64,000 bases of DNA from Caecibacteroides pullorum. Lineage in GTDB: Bacteria > Bacteroidota > Bacteroidia > Bacteroidales > Bacteroidaceae. Below, piece by piece: positions 8,208 through 15,338 of this stretch (within the stretch, counting starts at the first letter, position 1; each line of letters begins with the position of its first letter). A program made the translations under genes and the position numbers. The stretch spans positions 1 through 64,000 of the forward strand of contig NZ_JAAZTS010000010.1 in NCBI RefSeq assembly GCF_019239235.1, in the 5' to 3' direction. The notes below the pieces were generated by a model. It saw nothing but the letters and a program-made list of their open reading frames with translations, was not told the origin of the DNA and did not search any database.

Positions 8208-10043
8208 TTACTGCCAGTCTCCGTTGGCCTTGATGAGCTCGATGAGCTTCTCCACCGCTTCTTCTTCGGGAATGTTCTTCTCGATGCACTCCTTCTTCTT
8301 ATAGAGACTGATTTTGCCGCGCCCGGCACCCACGTAACCGTAGTCGGCATCGGCCATCTCGCCCGGGCCGTTGACGATGCAGCCCATGATACCTATCTTC
8401 AATCCTTTCAGGTGCGACGTGGCTGCCTTGATGCGGGCGATGGTGCTCTGCAGGTCGTAGAGCGTGCGTCCGCAGCCGGGGCAGGAGATGTATTCCGTCT
8501 TGCTGGTGCGCAGGCGGCCGGCCTGCAGGATGCCGAAGGCGGTGGCGTCCAGCGTGGTGGCGGGGATGCTGCCTTGGTTGTAGAGGAAGATGCCGTCCGT
8601 CAGGCCGTCGAAGATGAGGGCACCCATGTCGGCCGCCGCCTTGATCTGCAGGTCTTCCTTCTCTTCCTCGGCATAGTGCTGGAAGAAGACAACGGGATTG
8701 GATAGGCCTTCCTGCATCAGCTGGTGGACGAGCGCACGCTGTTCACCCAGTCGGTTGGGATGGTTGCTCTGTGCCACGAGCACGATTTCGGGATGATACT
8801 TCAGGCAGGCCAACGCTTCGTCGTTCAGCCCCATGTAAGTGATGAAGAGGAACTTCAGCGCAGCGTTGCAACTGCTTACGAAAGGCATTTGGTCGCCCTT
8901 GAAGGCAGGCCAGGTGTCGGGCTTTCCTTCCCACACGTCGGCATCGACAATGTATTGCACGCCTTCCTGTACGTCGGCGGGCAGCTGGTGGCCGGTGTAG
9001 ATATAGTCGGGAGCGAACTGCGGGTCGGTCGTCAGGTCGCCGTCCAGGCGGGCGGCAATGACGACGGGCACGTTGTCGCCGCCGATGTTGCGCACGGCCA
9101 CGGTCTGTCGGCGCGAAGGAGCCAGGTAGTTGAAGGTCGGGATGTTCGGACCGGGGATATAAGGATGGTCCTTGCGGCACGTCACGTAGTCCACCAGCTT
9201 GCGGGCCACAGGAATCTCGGCCTCGGGCGCCTCGCTCAACGATACACGAATGGTGTCGCCCAGCCCGTCGGCCAGCAGGGCGCCGATGCCCAGGGCCGAC
9301 TTGATGCGTCCGTCCTCGCCGTCGCCTGCCTCGGTCACACCCAAATGTAGTGGGAAGTGCATGCCTTCCTTTTCCATAACGGCTGCCAGCAGGCGTACCG
9401 TCCGCACCATAACTACCGTATTCGAAGCCTTGATGGAGATGACTACGTCGGTGAAATGCTCGTCTACACAGATGCGCAGGAACTCCATGCACGATTCTAC
9501 CATACCCTCGGGTGTGTCGCCGTAGCGCGACATGATGCGGTCGGACAGGGAGCCGTGGTTCACGCCGATGCGGATGGCCGTGTGGTTCTCCTTACAGATG
9601 TTCAGGAAGGGGACAAAGCGGTCGCGTATCTTCTGCAACTCCTGCGCATATTCCTCGTCGGTATACTCCAGGTGCTTGAAGGTACGGGCAGCGTCTACGT
9701 AGTTACCGGGGTTGATGCGTACCTTCTCGGCATAGAGAGCGGCCACGTCGGCCACGCGCGGATTGAAGTGTACATCGGCCACCAGCGGCGTCATATAGCC
9801 GTCGCGGCGCAGGGCAGCATTGATGTTGCGAAGATTTTCGGCTTCCTTCACGCCTTGTGTCGTGAGCCGCACGTATTCTCCGCCCGCATCGGCTATACGT
9901 TTGGCTTGAGCTACGCAGGCATCGGTATCCTGGGTAGCGGTATTGGTCATGCTCTGTATGCGAATAGGATTGTCGCCTCCCAACGGAGTGGCACCGATAT
10001 TGACTACAGATGTTTCCCTGCGGGAATAGTTGAATAAATCCAT
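8208..10043 (-). CDS. ispG: 4-hydroxy-3-methylbut-2-enyl diphosphate synthase, long form
   Basis: IspG (GcpE) converts methylerythritol cyclodiphosphate to HMBPP in the MEP isoprenoid pathway. The N-terminal TIM barrel begins with SVVNIGATPLGGDNPIRIQS and contains RINPGNY. The C-terminal iron-sulfur domain carries Cys521, Cys524 (SCPGCGR) and Cys555 (IMGCIVNGPGEM), plus Glu562. At 611 residues it is far longer than the roughly 370-residue E. coli enzyme; the extra central domain (about 270-510) is the insertion known from Bacteroidota, Chlamydia and plant IspG. It is the last of five genes reading in the same direction from rpoN and is separated from purE by a long perfect hairpin. Confidence 0.96.
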   Translation of the reverse strand: MDLFNYSRRETSVVNIGATPLGGDNPIRIQSMTNTATQDTDACVAQAKRIADAGGEYVRLTTQGVKEAENLRNINAALRRDGYMTPLVADVHFNPRVADVAALYAEKVRINPGNYVDAARTFKHLEYTDEEYAQELQKIRDRFVPFLNICKENHTAIRIGVNHGSLSDRIMSRYGDTPEGMVESCMEFLRICVDEHFTDVVISIKASNTVVMVRTVRLLAAVMEKEGMHFPLHLGVTEAGDGEDGRIKSALGIGALLADGLGDTIRVSLSEAPEAEIPVARKLVDYVTCRKDHPYIPGPNIPTFNYLAPSRRQTVAVRNIGGDNVPVVIAARLDGDLTTDPQFAPDYIYTGHQLPADVQEGVQYIVDADVWEGKPDTWPAFKGDQMPFVSSCNAALKFLFITYMGLNDEALACLKYHPEIVLVAQSNHPNRLGEQRALVHQLMQEGLSNPVVFFQHYAEEEKEDLQIKAAADMGALIFDGLTDGIFLYNQGSIPATTLDATAFGILQAGRLRTSKTEYISCPGCGRTLYDLQSTIARIKAATSHLKGLKIGIMGCIVNGPGEMADADYGYVGAGRGKISLYKKKECIEKNIPEEEAVEKLIELIKANGDWQ

Positions 10044-10046
10044 AAT

Positions 10047-10119
10047 GAATGAAGAATTAGGAATGAAGAATTAAGAATGGGGATGCGATGACCGATTCTT
10101 CATTCCTAATTCTTCATTC
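10047..10119. repeat. Perfect 25-bp inverted repeat built of heptamer-like units
   Basis: The arms at 10047-10071 and 10095-10119 are exact reverse complements of 25 bases with a 23-base loop, lying between purE and ispG. Each arm is made of AATGAAG and AATTAGG type heptamers. In RNA it would form a very stable hairpin and could terminate or protect the transcript between the two genes. Confidence 0.75.
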
Positions 10120-10127
10120 TTCATTTT

Positions 10128-10637
10128 TTAGTTCGTCTTGTACTCGTATCTTACGTCCTTCAGGTCCTCGTTGGCCTTGGTGATTTTCTTCTTCAGGCCT
10201 TCCTTGTAGGCGGCGAAAGCTTGTGCGAGAGCTGTATCGTTCAGCGACAGGATTTGTACGGCCAGGATGGCGGCATTCATGGCACCGTCGATGGCTACCG
10301 TCGCTACAGGAATGCCAGGAGGCATCTGAATGATGGAATAGAGGGCATCCACACCGTCGAGCACAGCGCCTTTGACGGGTACGCCGATGACGGGCAGGGT
10401 GGTATTGGCGGCAATGACACCTGGCAGAGCTGCAGCCATACCTGCGGCAGCGATGATGACCTTGATGCCACGCTTGCGGGCGTTCTTGGCAAACTCTTCT
10501 ACGGCCTCGGGCGTACGGTGAGCCGAGAGTGCGTTCATTTCGAACGGAATGTGGAAATCATTGAGCAGCTGGGCGGCCTTCTCCATGACAGGAAGGTCGG
10601 ACGTACTACCCATGATGATGCTTACGATTGGAGTCAT
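10128..10637 (-). CDS. purE: N5-carboxyaminoimidazole ribonucleotide mutase (PurE)
   Basis: PurE catalyses the carboxylate shift from N5-CAIR to CAIR in purine synthesis. At 169 residues it has the class I length. The conserved phosphate and substrate loops are visible: GSTSDLPVM at 10-18 and SAHRTPE with the catalytic His40, followed by AAGMAAALPGVIAANTTLPVIGVPV, the family's central signature. It lies between gcvH and ispG in the same direction. The flanking spacers on both sides contain inverted heptamer repeats, so the genes may have partly separate transcripts. Confidence 0.96.
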   Translation of the reverse strand: MTPIVSIIMGSTSDLPVMEKAAQLLNDFHIPFEMNALSAHRTPEAVEEFAKNARKRGIKVIIAAAGMAAALPGVIAANTTLPVIGVPVKGAVLDGVDALYSIIQMPPGIPVATVAIDGAMNAAILAVQILSLNDTALAQAFAAYKEGLKKKITKANEDLKDVRYEYKTN

Positions 10638-10639
10638 GA

Positions 10640-10735
10640 TTAGTAGTTAGTGATTAGTGGTTAATGATCAGCGGTTAGTGATGTTTACGTACAGCTTGCT
10701 GACCGCCAACCACTAACCGCCAACCGTTTATCAAT
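10640..10735. repeat. Imperfect inverted heptamer repeats between gcvH and purE
   Basis: The spacer is built of variants of AGTGATT, AGTGGTT and AGCGGTT on the left and their complements (AACCACT, AACCGCC) on the right. It is the same kind of structure as the purE-ispG spacer, but with a different heptamer and less perfect arms; the longest matching arm segment is about 10 bases. Confidence 0.55.
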
Positions 10736-10737
10736 TA

Positions 10738-11118
10738 TTATTCGTTGACCAGTGCCTTGTAGGCTTCGGCGTCGAGCAGACTATCGAAGTCGGCATCAGC
10801 AGAAGGTTTGATCTTGATGAGCCAACCTTCGCCGTAGGGGTCCTGATTTACCAGTTCGGGCTGATCGGCCAGGGCTGCGTTCTGCTCCAGCACTTCGCCT
10901 GCCACGGGGATGAAGAGGTCGGAGATGGTCTTCACTACTTCGATGGTACCAAATGTTTCGCCGGCTTCCAGTGTCTCGCCTTCGGTCTGGATGTCTACGA
11001 ATACGATGTCACCCAGTTGTTCCTGAGCATAGTCGGTGATGCCTACATAGGCTACGTCGCCTTCCTGGCGGATCCATTCATGTTCTTTGGTGTACTTTAC
11101 GTTGCTTGGAAAGTTCAT
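10738..11118 (-). CDS. gcvH: Glycine cleavage system H protein
   Basis: GcvH is the lipoyl carrier that shuttles the aminomethyl group between the P, T and L proteins of glycine cleavage. The 126-residue sequence has the family N-terminus ([25 protein letters not shown]) and the lipoylation segment [11 protein letters not shown] with Lys63 as the expected attachment site. No gcvT or gcvP lies nearby, which is usual for Bacteroides, where gcvH sits apart. It is the third gene of the rpoN to ispG run. Confidence 0.96.
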   Translation of the reverse strand: MNFPSNVKYTKEHEWIRQEGDVAYVGITDYAQEQLGDIVFVDIQTEGETLEAGETFGTIEVVKTISDLFIPVAGEVLEQNAALADQPELVNQDPYGEGWLIKIKPSADADFDSLLDAEAYKALVNE

Positions 11119-11170
11119 GATTTTTAGTTTTAGAGGTTAAAAATATAAGTGTATCACTGATAATTGACTT

Positions 11171-11848
11171 TTAATAGGTGAACAGCAGCTGACGGAAGAA
11201 GAAGTAGAAGCTGTTGGCGATGGGATGGAGCACCATCAGCGAACAGATGAAGCCCACTGCAAATCCTCCCATCACTTCGCCCAGCGTATGATGCCCCAGG
11301 ATGATACGTGCCGTACCCAGCACACCGGCCACCAGAATGAAGAGGCAAAGCCACCAGACCGGATTATAACCGAACAGGGCACTGAAAGCCACCAGTCCGC
11401 CAATGACGGCACCGGCACCGGCCATGTGCTCACTCAGCTTCCATTTCAGGTTGACCACAATGCAGATAACCATCATGATAAGGGCTGCCAGAATGATGCC
11501 ACTCATGTACCACGGAATGTTCAGGCGGTTCATCATCAGCAAGCAGAAGACGTAGGAGGTTATCGTGAGGAAAAAGGGAACGTAGCGTTTCTTGCGCTCG
11601 CCCAACTCCTGCGCACTGAAACCGTTGATCTTCTTGAAGATGAAGATAGCCAATACGGGAATCATGATGGTGAAGCAGTAGACAATGCCCAGCACAATGA
11701 GTTTGTACTGAATGGGCATGATGCTCAGGTATGAGAACAGGAACAGTATCAGGAAAGCCAGGAAAGGTATGGAGAACGGCGTGAATATGGCCGATACCAT
11801 GCGGGCTACCCGGATAAGAGTCTTTTCTTCTATGAGTTTTACTTCCAT
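11171..11848 (-). CDS. PAP2-family membrane phosphatase-like protein
   Basis: The 225-residue protein has about six hydrophobic segments and resembles type 2 phosphatidic acid phosphatases, which remove phosphate from lipids such as undecaprenyl or phosphatidylglycerol phosphate. The third motif is recognisable as ARIILGHHTLGEVMGGFAVG (Arg and His of the SRxxxxxH motif), and HMAGAGAVIGG occupies the place of the PSGH motif. The canonical first motif (KxxxxxxRP) is only weakly matched by KWKLSEH, so activity is not certain. It lies 15 bases downstream of rpoN and 52 bases upstream of gcvH on the same strand. Confidence 0.8.
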   Translation of the reverse strand: MEVKLIEEKTLIRVARMVSAIFTPFSIPFLAFLILFLFSYLSIMPIQYKLIVLGIVYCFTIMIPVLAIFIFKKINGFSAQELGERKKRYVPFFLTITSYVFCLLMMNRLNIPWYMSGIILAALIMMVICIVVNLKWKLSEHMAGAGAVIGGLVAFSALFGYNPVWWLCLFILVAGVLGTARIILGHHTLGEVMGGFAVGFICSLMVLHPIANSFYFFFRQLLFTY

Positions 11849-11863
11849 CTTTCTTTGTTATGT

Positions 11864-13363
11864 CTATTTCCGCAGACGAGCTACGGGGATGTTCAGCTGC
11901 TGACGATATTTGGCTACGGTGCGGCGGGCTATCGGATAACCTTTGGCGGCCAGCATCTCGGTCAGTTCATCGTCGGTGTAGGGATTCTTCTTGTCCTCAC
12001 TGTCGACACATTCTTTCAGGGCCTTTTTGATTTCGCGTACCGACATTTCTTCGCCGTCTTCCTTCGTATAGCCGTCGCTGAAGAAGAACTTCAGCGGGTA
12101 GATGCCGTAGTTGGTCTGCACGTACTTGCTGTTGCTCACGCGCGAAATGGTAGAGATGTCCAGCTTGGCCCGCTCGGCCACGTCCTTCAGGATCATGGGG
12201 CGAAGCAGCGACTCGTCACCTTCCTCGAAGAAGGGGCGCTGGAGGTCGATGATGGCCTGCATGGTGGTGAGCAACGTGTTCTGCCGCTGCTTCACGGCGT
12301 CGATAAAGCCCTGCGCAGCGTCCATCTTCTGCTTCAGGAAGAGCATGGCCTCCTTGGATTCCTTCGACTGGTTGGCCTTGTTCTTCGTGTGTTCCTCGAC
12401 CATCTCCGAGAAGTCGCGGCTGATGCGCAATTCGGGAACGTTGGGGTTGTTCAGCGAAAGGTTGATGGTGCCGTCGTCCTCGGTCTCGACGATGAAGTCG
12501 GGTACAATCTGCTGCATGTTCTTCCCCACGGCTTCGCCCAGCGAGGCACCGGGCCGGGGATTGAGTTTGCAGAGCTCCTTGATGGCACGGTCAAGCTGGT
12601 CTTCACTGATGCCGAGCTTCTGCTGTATCTTATCCCAATGTTTGCGGGTGAATTCTTCGTAACAGTCGCTGATGATGGTGGTCTCCAGCCGGAGTAGGCT
12701 GTCGTCGGCCTTGGCGGGCAGCTGTTCCTTCTTGTGGCGAAGCTGGATGAGGAGACATTCGCGCAGGTCGCGGGCTCCCAGTCCAGCGGGTTCGAAGTCC
12801 TGGATGACCTTGAGCGCCTCTTCCAACTGCTGAGGAGTGGCCTCGATGCCGGAATAGATGGCCAGTTCGTCGGCGATGCTATCCAGCGGCTTGCGCAGGA
12901 GGCCATCGTCGTCGAGCGAGCCGATGAGATATTCGGCCAGTTCGCGCTGGTGGGGGGTGAGGTTGCGTTCGCCCAACTGTTCCTTCAGAGTTTCGTAGAA
13001 GGAGGTGGAGTCGGAGAACGGGATTTCCTCGGCCTGTTCGTCGCGGCTGCGGTTGTTTTCCTGGAGCTTGTAGTCGGGGATGTCGTCTTCGCTGAGGTAG
13101 TCGCTCAGCGAGTCGTAGTCGGTATCGCCGCCGTCTTCTTCGCTGATGGTCGATTCGTCGGCCGTGCGGACATCTTCTTCCTCTCCGTGGGTTTCCTCAC
13201 GTCCTTCTTCGAGGGCGGGGTTTTCCAGGAGTTCAGCCCGGACGCGGTCTTCCAGCTCCACGGCGGGAAGTTCCAGCAGTTTCACTACCAGAATTTGTTG
13301 GGGCGAGAGCGTCTGTACCTGCTGCTGCGCCTGGGTCTGTATCTGTCGGGAGCTTTGTGCCAT
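11864..13363 (-). CDS. rpoN: RNA polymerase sigma-54 factor
   Basis: The product (499 residues from the chosen start) directs RNA polymerase to -24/-12 promoters that need enhancer-binding proteins. Region I is glutamine-rich (QIQTQAQQQVQTLSPQQ), region II is very acidic, and the C-terminus carries the RpoN box as ARRTVAKYR just before the end. I chose the ATG at 13363 (MAQSSRQIQ) over the upstream GTG at 13459 because a strong Bacteroides promoter lies between them, at 13385-13416, and the upstream residues do not resemble sigma-54. It leads a run of five collinear genes. No enhancer-binding protein gene is in the window. Confidence 0.95.
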   Translation of the reverse strand: MAQSSRQIQTQAQQQVQTLSPQQILVVKLLELPAVELEDRVRAELLENPALEEGREETHGEEEDVRTADESTISEEDGGDTDYDSLSDYLSEDDIPDYKLQENNRSRDEQAEEIPFSDSTSFYETLKEQLGERNLTPHQRELAEYLIGSLDDDGLLRKPLDSIADELAIYSGIEATPQQLEEALKVIQDFEPAGLGARDLRECLLIQLRHKKEQLPAKADDSLLRLETTIISDCYEEFTRKHWDKIQQKLGISEDQLDRAIKELCKLNPRPGASLGEAVGKNMQQIVPDFIVETEDDGTINLSLNNPNVPELRISRDFSEMVEEHTKNKANQSKESKEAMLFLKQKMDAAQGFIDAVKQRQNTLLTTMQAIIDLQRPFFEEGDESLLRPMILKDVAERAKLDISTISRVSNSKYVQTNYGIYPLKFFFSDGYTKEDGEEMSVREIKKALKECVDSEDKKNPYTDDELTEMLAAKGYPIARRTVAKYRQQLNIPVARLRK

Positions 13364-13384
13364 ATCTTTTCTTAAATAGTAGCG

Positions 13385-13416
13385 CAAAAATAGTGAAAGG
13401 TGAGCGTACTGGCAAA
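13385..13416 (-). promoter_or_regulatory. Bacteroides-type promoter of rpoN
   Basis: On the minus strand TTTG (13416-13413) is followed after exactly 20 bases by TATTTTTG (13392-13385), matching TTTG-N19-21-TAnnTTTG. The start would be near 13378, 15 bases ahead of the ATG. The segment between the two elements ends in CTCACCTTTCAC and is nearly the same as two promoter copies on the opposite strand at 13436 and 13518. Confidence 0.75.
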
Positions 13417-13435
13417 TGAAAAACAAGGTTTTTCG

Positions 13436-13467
13436 TTTGTTTCTGCCCTCGCCTTTCACTATCTTTC
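13436..13467 (+). promoter_or_regulatory. Second, slightly decayed copy of the promoter facing the aminopeptidase gene
   Basis: TTTG at 13436-13439 and TATCTTTC at 13460-13467 are 20 bases apart; the last G of the -7 element is C. The spacer ends in CTCGCCTTTCAC, identical to the intact copy 82 bases downstream. It appears to be a tandem duplicate of the promoter at 13518-13549. Confidence 0.5.
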
Positions 13468-13517
13468 AATAAGACAGGATGCGACTCGGCATAATCAAAC
13501 TGAAAACTGAGTTTTCA

Positions 13518-13549
13518 TTTGCTTCTACACTCGCCTTTCACTATCTTTG
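13518..13549 (+). promoter_or_regulatory. Bacteroides-type promoter of the aminopeptidase P gene
   Basis: TTTG at 13518-13521 and TATCTTTG at 13542-13549 are 20 bases apart, a full match to the Bacteroides consensus. It places the transcription start near 13556 and supports the ATG at 13581 as the true start of the gene. Confidence 0.8.
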
Positions 13550-13580
13550 CAATCAATCAACCTTTAAAGCAAGAAACACC

Positions 13581-14954
13581 ATGTTTGCGAAAGAAACTTA
13601 TGTACAGCGCAGAGCCCAGCTGAAGAAAACCGTGGGCTCGGGTGTCCTGCTGTTCCTGGGGAACGACGAACAGGGACTGAACTACGAGGACAACACCTTC
13701 CGCTATCGTCAGGATTCTACTTTCCTTTATTATTTCGGACTTTCCTTCGCCGGGCTGTCGGCCATCATCGACATCGACGAAGACCGTGAAATCATTTTCG
13801 GCGACGAACTGAGCATCGACTACATCGTCTGGATGGGTACGCAGCCCACGCTCCGCGAGAAAGCCGCAGCCGTGGGCATCGCCGACACACGCCCCGCGGC
13901 CGATATCGTCAGCTACCTGCACAAGGCCGTGCAGAGCGGTCAAAGCATCCATTACCTGCCGCCCTACCGCGCCGAGCACAAGCTGAAGCTGATGGACTGG
14001 CTGGGCCTGCCGCCCGCACGCCAGGAGGGGTCTGTACCCTTTATCCGTGCCGTGGTGGCGCAGCGCAACTACAAGACGGCCGAGGAAATCGAAGAAATCG
14101 AGAAGGCCTGCAACGTAACGGCTGACATGCACATCGCCGCCATGAAATGCATCCGTCCCGGCATGTACGAATACGAGGTGGTGGCCGAGATGAACCACGT
14201 AGCCGAGCGTAACAATTGCGAACTCTCCTTCGCCACCATCGCCACCATCAACGGGCAGACGCTGCACAACCACTACCACGGCAACAAAATCAAGCCGGGC
14301 GACCTCTTCCTCATCGACGCCGGTGCCGAGCTGCCTTCGGGCTATTGCGGCGACATGTCGTCCACCATCCCCGCCGACAAGACCTTCACGCCCCGCCAGC
14401 GTGCCGTCTACGAGATTCAGAACGCCATGCATCTGGAGAGCGTCAAGGCCCTGCGACCCGGCATTCCCTATATGGACGTCTACGACCTCTCGGCCCGTGT
14501 CATGGTAGAAGGCCTGAAGGAACTGGGCCTGATGAAGGGCAATGCCGAAGATGCCGTCCGCGAAGGCGCGCACGCCTTGTTCTATCCGCACGGCCTGGGC
14601 CACATGATGGGCCTCGACGTGCACGACATGGAGAACCTCGGCGAACAGTGGGTGGGCTACAACGGCCAGCCCAAGAGCACCCAGTTCGGCCGCAAGAGCC
14701 AGCGTCTGGCCATTCCGCTGGAGCCGGGCTTCGTGCATACCGTGGAGCCGGGCATCTACTTCATCCCCGAACTCATCGACCTATGGCGTAGCGAGAAGAA
14801 ATTCACCGACTTCATCAACTACGACAAGGTGGAGGAATACCGCCACTTCGGCGGCATCCGCAACGAGGAGGACTACCTCATCACCGCCGACGGTGCCCGC
14901 CGCCTGGGCAAGAAGATTCCTCTGACACCCGACGAGGTGGAAGCCTTACGCTGA
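13581..14954 (+). CDS. Aminopeptidase P family metallopeptidase (M24B)
   Basis: The enzyme removes an N-terminal residue that precedes proline and needs two metal ions. From MFAKETYVQRRAQL the protein is 457 residues: an N-terminal creatinase-like domain (1-175) and a C-terminal pita-bread domain. Metal ligands are visible in order: the Asp pair in IDAGAELPSGYCGDMSST, His in FYPHGLGHMMGLDVHD, Glu in VEPGIYF and Glu in GGIRNEEDYLIT. A longer frame from 13479 is excluded because the promoter lies inside it. The gene is divergent from rpoN and is followed by a repeat block. No signal peptide, so it acts in the cytoplasm. Confidence 0.94.
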   Translation: MFAKETYVQRRAQLKKTVGSGVLLFLGNDEQGLNYEDNTFRYRQDSTFLYYFGLSFAGLSAIIDIDEDREIIFGDELSIDYIVWMGTQPTLREKAAAVGIADTRPAADIVSYLHKAVQSGQSIHYLPPYRAEHKLKLMDWLGLPPARQEGSVPFIRAVVAQRNYKTAEEIEEIEKACNVTADMHIAAMKCIRPGMYEYEVVAEMNHVAERNNCELSFATIATINGQTLHNHYHGNKIKPGDLFLIDAGAELPSGYCGDMSSTIPADKTFTPRQRAVYEIQNAMHLESVKALRPGIPYMDVYDLSARVMVEGLKELGLMKGNAEDAVREGAHALFYPHGLGHMMGLDVHDMENLGEQWVGYNGQPKSTQFGRKSQRLAIPLEPGFVHTVEPGIYFIPELIDLWRSEKKFTDFINYDKVEEYRHFGGIRNEEDYLITADGARRLGKKIPLTPDEVEALR

Positions 14955-15084
14955 CGCCCGACGCCGTTTCTACAGATACGGGGAGCGTGCCCGACGAAGC
15001 CTTGCAAGGCCGCCGGCACGCCCCCCGCTTTTTTCGGCAGGCAGCCCTGTCCCTCTCCATTCGCCCGCCACACTGCGGCCGGCC

Positions 15085-15260
15085 CGAAAATCCAATTTTT
15101 GAGTGTTTGCACCGGTGCAAGTGAACAAAAATCATAATTTTCAATCGTTTGAACCCCTTCAAGTAAACAAAAATCGTGATTTTCAACCGTTTGCACCCCT
15201 TCAAGTAAACAAAAATCGCGATTTTCAACCGTTTGTATCCCTGCAAGTGAACAAAAATCA
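15085..15260. repeat. 42-bp degenerate tandem repeat, locus A
   Basis: Three full 42-bp units start at 15118, 15160 and 15202, with partial units before (15085-15117) and after (from 15244). Each contains an AAAAATCG-GATTTTC type core, partly palindromic, followed by CCGTTTGCACCCCTTC or a variant. The unit length is a multiple of three, which keeps frames open on both strands (for example repeated VNKNRDFQPF), but no start signal or conservation suggests coding. The core and the period match locus B at 56330-56616. Confidence 0.85.
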
Positions 15261-15301
15261 GTACAACCAGCCTGCCGAAAGGAAGATTGGCAAAAAAATC
15301 C

Positions 15302-15309
15302 TATCTTTG
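15302..15309 (+). promoter_or_regulatory. Candidate -7 element for the M3 peptidase gene
   Basis: TATCTTTG fits the TAnnTTTG consensus, 30 bases ahead of the ATG at 15339. The expected -33 position has no clear TTTG. Confidence 0.5.
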
Positions 15310-15338
15310 TGCAGCGAAAAACCATCAAATCCAACGAT

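Noticed and set aside
13364..13459. Longer sigma-54 start at a GTG codon
   Set aside because: The extension spans the promoter at 13385-13416 and does not resemble region I of sigma-54.
13557..14738. Open frame of 393 codons opposite the aminopeptidase P gene
   Set aside because: The plus-strand frame carries all M24 metal ligands; the antisense frame has no domain.
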